Notes: generated from the sequence alone by a model not told the origin. DNA of 64,000 nt from Ureibacillus sinduriensis BLB-1 = JCM 15800 (GCF_000772955.1 NZ_JPVO01000046.1:62001-126000); one strand, 5' to 3'; shown: positions 48,715 to 56,358, counted from the stretch's first letter. Translations and numbers: made by a program.

Positions 48715-48786
48715 TTGACAAAGGAATGTAATTTTATTTTAATTAATATATATTTTAATAATTAAAACATATATTAATTAAAATAA
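48715..48786 (+). promoter_or_regulatory. Promoter overlapped by a 53-bp palindrome
   Basis: TTGACA (48715-48720), 17 bp, TTTAAT (48738-48743). A 53-bp palindrome at 48734-48786 (26-bp arms, 25 of 26 matching, arm start TTATTTTAATTAATATAT) covers the -10 and the start region up to the ribosome binding site. Expected to act as an operator. Confidence 0.72.
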
Positions 48787-48798
48787 GGTGGTGTGCAT

Positions 48799-49464
48799 TT
48801 GAAGAACAAAGAAAATAAGAAAAGTTACAGTGTCACCCTTACAAATGGCCGCATCAAAAACTTAATACCTGAATGTAGAATATTAAAAATTCGTGGTTCG
48901 GTTGCTTTATATCAAGATCTCAAATTAGAAAGGATATCCACTCACGGCTATAGTATCTTCCACTCTCAAGTGGTCGCAGAGGCATTAAGCAATTCTGGAT
49001 CATGTGTCATTAAAGAAAATTGTGTAGTTGATGAAGTTACCAATACAGGTAATTTAAAAATGAAAAATGGTCAAATCTACAAAATTTTCAGCTCTGGTAA
49101 ACTATCCATAGAACAAACCCTTCAATCGAAACAATTTCATTCCATTGGTATTGTTCAAGCAAATGTAATCCATTCAGAAAGGTTCCAGTTAAAGCTATCA
49201 GGTACCAGTCGTATTGAGCGACTTATTACACATCATGCAACTGTAGAGAAAGAAAATCTATCATTCCCATTGTTAAAGAAAAAACTGATTTGCAAATATA
49301 TAAAGGGAAGTAATTTACAACTTGCAAATACAGATGCTGAGGTAGTTGAAGGGGATATTGTGGTAATCAACAAACATTGCAATATACAAACACTTTACTA
49401 TAAAGAAAATTACTCAATCTCCTCCTTCGCGAATGTTCAACAAATCATTAGGAGTGAAATGTAA
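48799..49464 (+). CDS. Bactofilin-like / polymer-forming protein
   Basis: A 221-residue soluble protein made of short repeating beta segments (CRILKIRGSVALYQDLKLERISTHGYSIFHSQVVAEALSNSGSCVIKENCVVDEVTNTGNLKMKNGQIYKIFSSGKLSIEQTL), the pattern of right-handed beta-helix polymer-forming cytoskeletal proteins. Such bactofilins assemble at the inner membrane. TTG at 48799 with AAGGTGGTG upstream is preferred over GTG at 48793. It overlaps the next membrane protein gene by one base (TAATG). The operon is behind the 53-bp palindrome and downstream of a MarR gene. Confidence 0.65.
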   Translation: MKNKENKKSYSVTLTNGRIKNLIPECRILKIRGSVALYQDLKLERISTHGYSIFHSQVVAEALSNSGSCVIKENCVVDEVTNTGNLKMKNGQIYKIFSSGKLSIEQTLQSKQFHSIGIVQANVIHSERFQLKLSGTSRIERLITHHATVEKENLSFPLLKKKLICKYIKGSNLQLANTDAEVVEGDIVVINKHCNIQTLYYKENYSISSFANVQQIIRSEM

Positions 49465-49745
49465 TGGCAATAGCAAAAATGGTACGCACTTTCTTTTACT
49501 TCTTAACCATCCCTGTCTTATTTGTGCTATACCTTGGACTGATATTGAGCGCCTTTCTCATATCGATTGCCGGTATATTGCGAACTATTGGATTTGAACA
49601 AATCAAAATGAGCATTTGGCATAATGTTGCCATCCCAGTTAGTCTAAGTATTCCTATATCACTTATTGTCTCTTTCCTATTGATCATTGGTTCGTTTTAT
49701 ATAAAACGTTTGATTAAACATTGTGTATCACATCTCAACTTTTAA
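49464..49745 (+). CDS. Small membrane protein paired with bactofilin-like gene
   Basis: A 93-residue protein with two or three hydrophobic segments (FFYFLTIPVLFVLYLGLILSAFLISIAGIL; VAIPVSLSIPISLIVSFLLIIGSF) and a basic C-terminus (IKRLIKHCVSHLNF). ATG overlaps the previous stop (TAATG) with TAGGAGTGAAA as ribosome binding site, so translation is coupled. It may anchor the bactofilin-like polymer to the membrane; this is inference from position. No family recognised. Confidence 0.65.
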   Translation: MAIAKMVRTFFYFLTIPVLFVLYLGLILSAFLISIAGILRTIGFEQIKMSIWHNVAIPVSLSIPISLIVSFLLIIGSFYIKRLIKHCVSHLNF

Positions 49746-49941
49746 TATAGTCATTGTTCATCACCTAAATTCCCAAACTGATTTAAGCAAAAAACAGAGA
49801 AACGCGAATGAAGTGTTTCTCTGTCGATGAATTGATTAACGCCATCGAAATACGATTTCCCTTCTTTTACTTCCGATCATCATGAAATTGAACCTCCAAA
49901 TCCCTTATAATGTCATTACTTCAAATAAATTTTTACTGTTT

Positions 49942-49969
49942 TGCAACTTTTTACAACTCTAATCCGTGG
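49942..49969 (+). promoter_or_regulatory. Candidate ECF-type promoter of the second sigma operon
   Basis: TGCAAC (49942-49947) followed by a T-run, 17 bp in all, then CGTGG (49965-49969). It resembles ECF promoters of the sigma-M/W type (AAC -35, CGT -10), suggesting autoregulation of the sigma gene at 49992. Confidence 0.4.
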
Positions 49970-49991
49970 TTAGAGTGAAAGGTGGGAAGAA

Positions 49992-50471
49992 ATGGATCTC
50001 GAACAGGTATATTCCCTATACTTCAATGACTTATATCGTTATTTATATTCTCTTACAAGAAATCATGCCGAAACCGAAGATCTGCTTCAAGAGACCTTTA
50101 CAAAAGCGCACATTGCCTTACTGACCAATGAAATAAAGGAAATAAAACCGTGGCTTTTTAAGGTGGGCTATTATACATTCATCGATCATGCAAGAAAAGA
50201 TAAACGATATGTCATGACAAATGATTTTTTTGAAATCGATTTAAAAACGCCGGAGAATATCGCGCTTGAGAATGATGCTTTCCTGAAGCTGTTAAGCTAT
50301 TTGGATAAGCTCAAACCAATAGAAAAACAGGCCATCTTGCTCTGTGATGTGCATGATTGCACGAATTTGGAAGCCGCAAACATTCTAACTATCAAGCTGA
50401 ATACTTTGAAGAGCCATCTGGCACGAGGAAGAAAAAGACTGAGAGAATTGCTGGAGGGGGAAGGAAACTAA
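49992..50471 (+). CDS. ECF-type RNA polymerase sigma factor
   Basis: A 159-residue sigma factor, at the short end of the ECF group. Region 2 at about 8-80 (YLYSLTRNHAETEDLLQETFTKAHIALL ... KPWLFKVGYYTFIDHARKDKRY) and region 4 at about 103-155 (LKPIEKQAILLCDVHDCTNLEAANILTIKLNTLKSHLARGRKRLRELL). ATG at 49992 with AAGGTGGGAAG. It is first in a three-gene operon with its presumed anti-sigma factor (one-base overlap) and a small membrane protein. Confidence 0.9.
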   Translation: MDLEQVYSLYFNDLYRYLYSLTRNHAETEDLLQETFTKAHIALLTNEIKEIKPWLFKVGYYTFIDHARKDKRYVMTNDFFEIDLKTPENIALENDAFLKLLSYLDKLKPIEKQAILLCDVHDCTNLEAANILTIKLNTLKSHLARGRKRLRELLEGEGN

Positions 50472-51454
50472 TGGATGCTTATGAAAAATTAATAAATAAA
50501 GCGAAGAATGAAAGTGAGTTTCGCCCAAGTGATGGACCCAAAAAAGTGAAAAGAGCCATCAACTCATCGAAGTGGAAAATCATTCTTTCCACCATCACCG
50601 TCATTCTGCTAATTGTTCCTACTTGTTATATGTTGACCTTTGGATATTATGCTTTTGGGACAAAATCAACCACTTTGATGGATGTGGCAAGCAAGACGCT
50701 TTATATTACCGAACCAAATACAACATTGGAAGAAATGGAATTTGATATGGACTTTTCGCTCTTTTCCATGAATTTGGCATTCGAACAGTATAAACAAATC
50801 GGGGATGATTTTTATCCTGCAAAACATTACGACCTTCAGTTTGTCTTGAATGATTTGGTGGAGAAAAATGAGGACTCTAAATTGGAGAAGGTATATCCAG
50901 GTTATCCGACCCAAACGAATCAATGGATCGCGCACCCTAAACAAATGATCGAGTTTGATAGTGCGAAGGAATGGCGTGTATTGGCAGGATTGCCGGAGGA
51001 GACGGTTGTCGAGGCATACATTTCTTTGGACAATCTTTATCGAGTGGAAGAAGTAGAAACTGCAATGGAAAACGTGGATGTGACTTGGGCGGCAGTCTAT
51101 ACTGGCAGAGAGGAAACGATGTTGAGTTCGGATGGTGATGTCATCTCCCCTATCGGATATCCTGTACAGCCCGATGAAACCTACTGGTCCCCTTTCCGGG
51201 AGTCCACATCACACGAGGAAACTTTCCTGGAAATGCTAAAGGAACTCCAACCCTATGAAAGGATTGCAGAAGAAGTCTCGCCACATAAAAATCTCGAATT
51301 GGAAGAACGCATAGCGTACATCGAGGAGCAAGGCTTTGAAACATATGGTGTTGTAGTGACAGGGCCAAAAAGCGAAATCGAATCTTTGAGAGAATTGGAT
51401 ATGGTACGTTATTTGAAAGTCGGAGAGGTGAAATTATGGAATTGGGCACGATAA
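50471..51454 (+). CDS. Membrane anti-sigma factor (Sigma_reg_N/C type)
   Basis: A 327-residue protein: cytoplasmic N-terminus of about 35 residues, one membrane helix at about 36-58 (WKIILSTITVILLIVPTCYMLTF), then an extracytoplasmic region of about 265 residues with the pattern of the anti-sigma factor C-terminal domain (VTWAAVYTGREETMLSSDGDVISPIGYPVQPD; YGVVVTGPKSEIESLREL). There is no zinc finger, unlike the anti-sigma at 18611. ATG at 50471 in TAATG overlaps the sigma stop. Presumably holds the upstream sigma factor at the membrane until an envelope signal arrives. Confidence 0.85.
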   Translation: MDAYEKLINKAKNESEFRPSDGPKKVKRAINSSKWKIILSTITVILLIVPTCYMLTFGYYAFGTKSTTLMDVASKTLYITEPNTTLEEMEFDMDFSLFSMNLAFEQYKQIGDDFYPAKHYDLQFVLNDLVEKNEDSKLEKVYPGYPTQTNQWIAHPKQMIEFDSAKEWRVLAGLPEETVVEAYISLDNLYRVEEVETAMENVDVTWAAVYTGREETMLSSDGDVISPIGYPVQPDETYWSPFRESTSHEETFLEMLKELQPYERIAEEVSPHKNLELEERIAYIEEQGFETYGVVVTGPKSEIESLRELDMVRYLKVGEVKLWNWAR

Positions 51455-51729
51455 AAAACACGGTTTTACACATTTGTGGATGGCTGAGTGTCGTGATGGG
51501 GCTTATTTTCTTGGCGGACATTAATCTCTCTCTATTATCCGGCTATGATGGGGCTCTATCAAATATATTCTCTTCTTGGATCATGCTTTCAGTCGTACTA
51601 GGAGTCATCTCAACCTTCAATAAAAAAAGCCGGTCGCTTGGGTTATGGGGATTGGGGTTAAGCATCTATCTGGGACTGTTTATGGCAGTTATCTTCATCT
51701 TGGGCTGGACGATTGTTCCTTTCCCATAA
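51436..51729 (+). CDS. Small membrane protein in the ECF operon
   Basis: A 97-residue protein with three membrane helices (NTVLHICGWLSVVMGLIFLAD; IFSSWIMLSVVLGVISTF; LGLWGLGLSIYLGLFMAVIFILGW) and a short basic linker NKKSRS. ATG at 51436 with AGAGGTGAAATT, overlapping the anti-sigma gene by 19 bp, so co-expressed. Small membrane proteins often accompany such sigma/anti-sigma pairs and can modulate sigma release; no family recognised. Confidence 0.75.
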   Translation: MELGTIKNTVLHICGWLSVVMGLIFLADINLSLLSGYDGALSNIFSSWIMLSVVLGVISTFNKKSRSLGLWGLGLSIYLGLFMAVIFILGWTIVPFP

Positions 51730-51738
51730 CGCTCAGGG

Positions 51739-51782
51739 GCATGAAAAACGTGGAACACTCTCTCGTTTTTCATGCTCTTTTT
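51739..51782 (+). terminator. Terminator of the second ECF operon
   Basis: Perfect 12-bp stem GCATGAAAAACG (51739-51750) / CGTTTTTCATGC (51764-51775), followed by TCTTTTTG. Confidence 0.85.
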
Positions 51783-51822
51783 GTTATCCATCCCTACCAA
51801 GCCGAAAAGCATCGACATTCGA

Positions 51823-51978
51823 TCAAAAGTGTTTCTGCAGCTTAGACTTTGAAAACCAGTACATGGTCATGCCAAAGAACAATCCATCCAAACCAAAATT
51901 ATTTACTGTAGCCAACTGAGGTCCATTTCCCCAGTAGTGGATAAGGTGATACAAATTCCATGCATACCAACATGAAAT
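51823..51978 (-). pseudogene. Headless membrane protein fragment
   Basis: A 51-codon open frame on the minus strand with protein-like composition (WYAWNLYHLIHYWGNGPQLA ... DGLFFGMTMYWFSKSKLQKHF, stop at 51823). It starts after an in-frame TGA with no start codon or ribosome binding site and ends, upstream, against a repeat-like hairpin at 51986. Likely the C-terminal remnant of a deleted membrane protein gene. It occupies most of the 315-bp gap 51730-52044. Confidence 0.45.
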
Positions 51979-51985
51979 TCAAAAA

Positions 51986-52030
51986 AGACGCATTTCCTAT
52001 TTAAGAAACACGCCTGACGATTGAATTCTA
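51986..52030. repeat. Hairpin related to the intergenic repeat family
   Basis: AAAAGACGCATTTCCTATTT, AAGAAACACGCCTGACGATT, GAATTC. Outlying member of the family clustered at 33-41 kb, or an independent terminator for the 52045 gene. Confidence 0.4.
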
Positions 52031-52044
52031 ACTAGTAGATGTTT

Positions 52045-52164
52045 TCACCAAAATTTTAGAAAATGGACAATCGTATTTATTCCAATCAATTTTATAGCCA
52101 TAATCGCGAGGATAACGATGATTGCTGTTACTGTCCCAATCGTTTGTTTTCCTGAATTAGCCAT
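52045..52164 (-). CDS. 39-residue single-helix membrane protein
   Basis: Short ORF: ATG at 52164 with GGAGGCGAAC, beginning MANSGKQTIGTVTAII, one membrane helix through IIVILAIMAIKLIG, ending IVHFLKFW, stop TGA 52045. It starts 11 bp after the stop of the AraC-type regulator gene on the same strand, so it should be co-transcribed and well translated. Single-helix microproteins often modulate transporters or kinases; here partner and function are unknown. Too short for a family call. Confidence 0.6.
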   Translation of the reverse strand: MANSGKQTIGTVTAIIVILAIMAIKLIGINTIVHFLKFW

Positions 52165-52174
52165 GTTCGCCTCC

Positions 52175-53059
52175 TTATATTTCATCATCGAATGATAGAT
52201 TTACCGGTTCGTCCAACAGCTCACCCTGCACCTCCAGGTTGGTTGTCGGTGTACTCACATCCACTTCGTCAAAGGTAAACTGATCTGCCCATACTGTTCC
52301 TTGTCCGGACAGGATGATACCGAATGAGATAACCGCGCTTCTTTCCGGGACATCCAACACGATGGAATAACGATTCCAGTTTGTATCGCCTTTGATAGGC
52401 CGATTACTCATATTATCGAATTGAAGCACATCCTCCATTGCGTCGTCTACCCGCATCCACATTCCAGCGTACGTGTCTACAGCTTCCGTACGTATGAAGC
52501 AGGATAGCCGGATTCGTTTCCCTACAAACTGGTTCGCCTTGAATGACTGCATCATCGTAGCAAATTCGGTAGAATCCAGCACGCTTTTGGATTTTAAATA
52601 ACCCGATGCCTTTCCCTGATGAACCACTTCATGGTCAATTCCCATTTCGTAGTTATATGGGCTTGATCCACTCAAAAACCAACCTTTCACCTTCGTATTC
52701 ATGTACGATTCCTCCCTTTTTTTGAGAACGTCTGCCATTATTTTGCGATATTTGCCGGGTGGCATTTTGTATACTTCCTTAAATGACCTTGTAAATGCCT
52801 CTTGTGATTCAAATTGATAATATAAAGCAATGTCCAGAATGCGTTCGCCAGTGTAAAGCAGGGCGGCTGAGGCATTTGCCAATCTTCTCATTCGGATATA
52901 CTCCGTTGCCGTCATACCAACCGAGGATTGAAATATTCGATGGAAGTGGTATTTCGAGAAATTCGATTGTCTTGCGAGATTTTCCAAGGTAAGAGGCTCA
53001 TGTAAATTTTCTTCCACATACATAATTATTTTTTTAATTACAATATCGTAGTCGTACAT
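52175..53059 (-). CDS. AraC-family transcriptional regulator
   Basis: A 294-residue regulator. The AraC double helix-turn-helix is N-terminal (residues about 8-105: LENLARQSNFSKYHFHRIFQSSVGMTATEYIRMRRLANASAALLYTGERILDIALYYQFESQEAFTRSFKEVYKMPPGKYR), followed by a C-terminal beta-rich domain of about 180 residues (ANQFVGKRIRLSCFIRTEAVDTYAGMWMRVDD; GTVWADQFTFDEVDV) that resembles carbohydrate-binding-like jelly-roll modules rather than the GyrI effector domain. ATG at 53059 with AAGGAGGATAGC. A 39-residue membrane protein gene follows after 11 bp. Ligand unknown. Confidence 0.87.
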   Translation of the reverse strand: MYDYDIVIKKIIMYVEENLHEPLTLENLARQSNFSKYHFHRIFQSSVGMTATEYIRMRRLANASAALLYTGERILDIALYYQFESQEAFTRSFKEVYKMPPGKYRKIMADVLKKREESYMNTKVKGWFLSGSSPYNYEMGIDHEVVHQGKASGYLKSKSVLDSTEFATMMQSFKANQFVGKRIRLSCFIRTEAVDTYAGMWMRVDDAMEDVLQFDNMSNRPIKGDTNWNRYSIVLDVPERSAVISFGIILSGQGTVWADQFTFDEVDVSTPTTNLEVQGELLDEPVNLSFDDEI

Positions 53060-53206
53060 CTAAGCTATCCTCCTTTTTATATAGAGTAACAGGAATCCGC
53101 ACTCACTTTTTGATATATCTTGCTATGAAGCAGTTAAAAGTTCCAACTTCCGCAATTATTCATTTTTTCAACATCATTTTAAGATAGGCTGATCAATATA
53201 AAAAAT

Positions 53207-53236
53207 TGACGCACCTCTTTTTAAAGAAATGCGTCA
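53207..53236 (-). terminator. Hairpin terminator downstream of the NAD(P)-binding protein gene
   Basis: TGACGCA (53207-53213) / TGCGTCA (53230-53236) with inner CTCTTTT/AAAGA pairing and a T-rich minus-strand tail (TTTTTATATTG). Confidence 0.5.
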
Positions 53237-53351
53237 GCTCCAACCATATATTTATCTTGTATATTTGTAAGAGAAAGCCCGATTCATAGCAGTAAACTTG
53301 GCAATTTCGGGCGCCTCATGGTTTACTTCACAATTTTTGTGGAGGCGGTGA

Positions 53352-53972
53352 TTAGTAGGCGATTCCCACACGCGTTTTTATATAATCGCTACTATTGATA
53401 AGGCTGTTTGCAAATTCGGCTGTATCCGGCACCGAGATCTGCATCCCACCCTCGGGCAAAAAGTTGCTATCTGTCCGGTAGTTACCCAGCCTTTCTCCAT
53501 CCGGTAAATAGGTCGGACAGACGATTGTCCAGTCCAGTTGCGATTGATTCAGCAGCTCGTATACTTTATGATGTTCTTCGGCTGCACGCGTTAACTTGCG
53601 CTTGGATTCGCTTGACTGGTAGCGCAATACTTCCGGCTCAACCCTGCTTTGCAGGATTCCGGCAGTTCCGATGGTAATGATGCGTTTTATGCCTTCAGCT
53701 TCCATGGCCTTGATGATAAGTGGCATACTTTCCGATAGCGTGGTTGCCCCATCCGTGTTAAGTGCACTGATCACTATATCCATTCCATGCATCGCTCTTT
53801 CGATATCCTCTTTGTTTAAAACATTTCCTTGAAGGATCGTGAAGTTTTCGTGGTTCAAATCCAGCTTCTCCGGAGAACGGACCAATGCCGTTACGTGATG
53901 GCTGTCTTGGAGAGCTTGAAGCACGATTTGACGACCAACTCGTCCCGTTCCACCTAAAACTAAAATATTCAT
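53352..53972 (-). CDS. NAD(P)-binding oxidoreductase (atypical SDR)
   Basis: A 206-residue Rossmann protein. The N-terminal MNILVLGGTGRVGRQIVLQAL (GGTGxxG) binds NAD(P)H; DIVISALNTDGATTLSE and LDWTIVCPTYLPDGERLGNYRTD follow the pattern of atypical short-chain dehydrogenases related to biliverdin/flavin reductases (YwnB/YraR-like). Length of about 206 matches that group. No YxxxK dyad. ATG at 53972 with AAAAGGGGGCTCC. Monocistronic. Substrate unknown. Confidence 0.85.
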   Translation of the reverse strand: MNILVLGGTGRVGRQIVLQALQDSHHVTALVRSPEKLDLNHENFTILQGNVLNKEDIERAMHGMDIVISALNTDGATTLSESMPLIIKAMEAEGIKRIITIGTAGILQSRVEPEVLRYQSSESKRKLTRAAEEHHKVYELLNQSQLDWTIVCPTYLPDGERLGNYRTDSNFLPEGGMQISVPDTAEFANSLINSSDYIKTRVGIAY

Positions 53973-54089
53973 TGAGGAGCCCCCTTTTCGAATCTGGCAT
54001 CAATCAATTAAACTGTGATTATTTCAAGTATAGCATTTTTCATAACTTTAAAATTGGCACCAAACTATGCCCGGTTTGCCTAAAAAAAA

Positions 54090-54116
54090 GCGCATTCTTT
54101 TGACGAAAGAAAGCGC
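54090..54116 (-). terminator. Terminator of the DUF2089 operon
   Basis: GCGCaTTCTTT pairs with AAAGAAaGCGC; TTTTTTTTAGG follows on the minus strand. Confidence 0.65.
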
Positions 54117-54124
54117 CTCAATAT

Positions 54125-54394
54125 CTATAGCTTTATTTTTATCTCGGTCCCGTCCTTCGACACCGTCTCAATAAGGGTCAACCCACGATGATTGGATAAT
54201 TCTTTCAGCAGGGGCTTCAATTGTTCCCTTTCAATAACAGGGAAGATAAATTTGCTTCCGTCTTTTTCGATCGCTTTATTTATGAAACGATTAAACCAAT
54301 TCGATGCAATAATTAAACTCGCTATATTAATGATTATATAGGGAACCGGAATGAAAAATCGCCTTTCATTCACTTTGAATTTCACTTTTAACAT
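54125..54394 (-). CDS. Hypothetical small protein of the DUF2089 operon
   Basis: An 89-residue basic protein with one hydrophobic segment at about 15-35 (FIPVPYIIINIASLIIASNWFN) and a C-terminal cytoplasmic-type part (LKPLLKELSNHRGLTLIETVSKDGTEIKIKL). It starts 3 bp after the SHOCT-like gene, with GTAGGGT as a modest ribosome binding site. Third gene of the operon. Family not recognised. Confidence 0.6.
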   Translation of the reverse strand: MLKVKFKVNERRFFIPVPYIIINIASLIIASNWFNRFINKAIEKDGSKFIFPVIEREQLKPLLKELSNHRGLTLIETVSKDGTEIKIKL

Positions 54395-54397
54395 ACC

Positions 54398-54787
54398 CTA
54401 CTCGACTACCACAACGACTTTATCGCCATTGGCCGAGGTGATATCCACAATCTGTCCGACCAATTCATTTTCGATTGCTTCAATTAGCAGGTCAGCGTTG
54501 ATATCTTTCACATATTTTTCGGCCTCCGGTATTTTTTCGGCAATATTTGTTCCTACTTTTAAGACAGCCTTGACGAGGTTTATCGGGAGGTTGACATTTA
54601 CATTGTCGCCGTTTTCCGAGTTTATACGAACTTTCAGCATTTTATTTCCATATGAGACGTCTTTTTTTAACGTCACTGGCTCTGACTGATTTTGACCTTG
54701 CAGGATGGAAATTAATTCACTTGCTTTGTCTTTATCAATTTTTCCTTCTTCCACCAGCGTTAACACTCTAGAAATTTCGTCCTTCAT
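54398..54787 (-). CDS. SHOCT-like / YvlB-type domain protein
   Basis: A 129-residue protein with an N-terminal short helical SHOCT-like element (ISRVLTLVEEGKIDKDKASELISIL, about 5-29) and a central segment of the type seen in YvlB/DUF4097 neighbours (KMLKVRINSENGDNVNVNLPINLVKAVLKVGTNIAEKIPE). It ends with GQIVDITSANGDKVVVVVE. The same short helix motif closes the preceding DUF2089 protein. ATG overlaps the stop of the DUF2089 gene. In B. subtilis related proteins are in the YvlABCD envelope-stress operon. Confidence 0.72.
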   Translation of the reverse strand: MKDEISRVLTLVEEGKIDKDKASELISILQGQNQSEPVTLKKDVSYGNKMLKVRINSENGDNVNVNLPINLVKAVLKVGTNIAEKIPEAEKYVKDINADLLIEAIENELVGQIVDITSANGDKVVVVVE

Positions 54788-55158
54788 TAATCTTCCCCCT
54801 CTTTTAATAATTCAATGGCTTTCTCTGCGGTAATTTCGCCTTTTTCCAGCAACGAGACAATTTTCTTTTTATCCACTTCAGGCTTTTTATGAGTGGAGTA
54901 TCCCAGAGCAGAAATAATTTCATCCAATTTTCCTCTGACGGTTGGATAGGAAATGCCGAGCTCTTTTTCAACCTCTTTAATATTCCCACGGCATTTTAGA
55001 AAAATCTCGACAAAATGCAGCTGCTCCTGACCGAGGGCGGCTAGTTTTGAAACTTCAAATTCATTTTCTATCGTTGTCTGGCAATGGTTGCACTGCAGCT
55101 TCGTGATTTTCAGTGCCTTGCTGCACACTGGACAATTTGTGAGTAAAGGATACGCCAT
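54787..55158 (-). CDS. DUF2089 domain protein (zinc ribbon plus helix-turn-helix)
   Basis: A 123-residue protein: N-terminal zinc ribbon with CPVCSKAL and CNHCQTTIE (two CxxC), then a sigma-like helix-turn-helix (FVEIFLKCRGNIKEVEKELGISYPTVRGKLDEII) and a C-terminal SHOCT-like helix (KKIVSLLEKGEITAEKAIELL). This is the DUF2089 family, probably a DNA-binding regulator of its own operon. ATG at 55158 with GGAGAACTGT is chosen over the in-frame start at 55191. The 254-bp region upstream is very AT-rich with TTATTTATT repeats and likely holds the promoter. Confidence 0.82.
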   Translation of the reverse strand: MAYPLLTNCPVCSKALKITKLQCNHCQTTIENEFEVSKLAALGQEQLHFVEIFLKCRGNIKEVEKELGISYPTVRGKLDEIISALGYSTHKKPEVDKKKIVSLLEKGEITAEKAIELLKEGED

Positions 55159-55412
55159 ACAGTTCTCCTTTCTTTCGTTTGATTCCATCATACACTTTAA
55201 ACCAACATATTAAAACAACTTTTTAAAATTATTTATCATAATTAATTTATTTATTAATTATTTAAAAATAAACATTAAATTATTCAATGTATAGGTTACA
55301 TTAATTAAATGTATCGCTCTGTATTAAGTTGTCAAAACCCGCATCGCCCCAACACAAACCAATTCGTTGAATAGTATAGAGTGAATAATGGAAAGAAAGG
55401 ATAATGTAGTCG

Positions 55413-56297
55413 ATGCATAATCACATGAACTCAATGAACCATCATGATAGTGCCCAGCCCAGTGAACTATGCCAGAAGTTCGCCGCTATATTGGACGCCA
55501 CTCCAGCGGTAATCAACGGTGTATGTACGGCGACCCGTTCGCGCACGAATATCCGTCCGACTGTATTAGGTCGTCCGGCGGAATCGTTTATGTTTGTTCC
55601 GCAAGCATGGTCATTCGAAAATATGGACCCTCAGGGCAGAGCGCTATGTCTTGGTGAAACGGTAGTATTGGAAGAAGAGGCAAATCCCTATATTTCACGG
55701 TTAAGGGAACAAGGAATCATTGTAACGGCTTTCCATAATCATTGGCTGTTTGAGAAGCCTAGACTGATGTACATTCATTACCAATCCATCGATGCACCAT
55801 TGGAATTTGCCCGAAAGGTTCGAAAAGCAAATAAAGTACTAATTCAAAGTGCAGCAGGTTCAAGCCGCCCGGTAGGCAATGTGGGCAATGCGATGGAACT
55901 TTGCAGTGAATTCAATCAAATTCTGGGCGGTATGGAGACATTTGAAGATGGCGTTTGCATGGTTATGGATTCCAGGCTGAATATTCAAACGACGATCATG
56001 AATAGAAGAAGCCGATCCTTCCTTACTCTTCCTCAAATGTTCAACTTTGAGTCGATGACACCTGACGGAAAAGCACTTTGCAGCGGTGAGACTGTCATTC
56101 TTCAAGGGGAAATCAATCCATTCATTAGTCAGCTCCGCAAAAACAACATTTTGGTAACAGGTTTCCATAATCACTGGCTATTTGAAGATCCGCGATTGAT
56201 GTATATTCATTTCGTGAAAATCGATCATCCAGTAAACTTTGCAAAAGATGTAAAAGAAGCTTTAAAACTATTGACGAATAAAGTGGTAAGGCCGTAA
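55413..56297 (+). CDS. Tandem DUF1259 protein
   Basis: A 294-residue protein built of two DUF1259 (LppY/LpqO-like) domains at about 17-145 and 163-290. Each ends with the same block: TAFHNHWLFEKPRLMYIHY in the first and TGFHNHWLFEDPRLMYIHF in the second. Other repeats: SFMFVPQAWSFENMDPQGRALCLGETVVL versus SFLTLPQMFNFESMTPDGKALCSGETVIL. The N-terminus is His/Met/Asn-rich (MHNHMNSMNHHDS). No signal peptide. The repeated HNHW might bind metal. ATG at 55413; the ribosome binding site (GAAAGG) is about 14 bases upstream and therefore unusual. Function unknown. Confidence 0.82.
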   Translation: MHNHMNSMNHHDSAQPSELCQKFAAILDATPAVINGVCTATRSRTNIRPTVLGRPAESFMFVPQAWSFENMDPQGRALCLGETVVLEEEANPYISRLREQGIIVTAFHNHWLFEKPRLMYIHYQSIDAPLEFARKVRKANKVLIQSAAGSSRPVGNVGNAMELCSEFNQILGGMETFEDGVCMVMDSRLNIQTTIMNRRSRSFLTLPQMFNFESMTPDGKALCSGETVILQGEINPFISQLRKNNILVTGFHNHWLFEDPRLMYIHFVKIDHPVNFAKDVKEALKLLTNKVVRP

Positions 56298-56323
56298 TTC
56301 ACCGGCTTTTGCCAAATAAATAA

Positions 56324-56358
56324 GCGCTTAACCATGCTGCGGTTGAGCGCCATTATTT
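56324..56358 (+). terminator. Terminator of the DUF1259 gene
   Basis: GCGCTTAACC (56324-56333) pairs with GGTTGAGCGC (56341-56350), followed by CATTATTTTTATT. It may serve both convergent genes. Confidence 0.72.
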
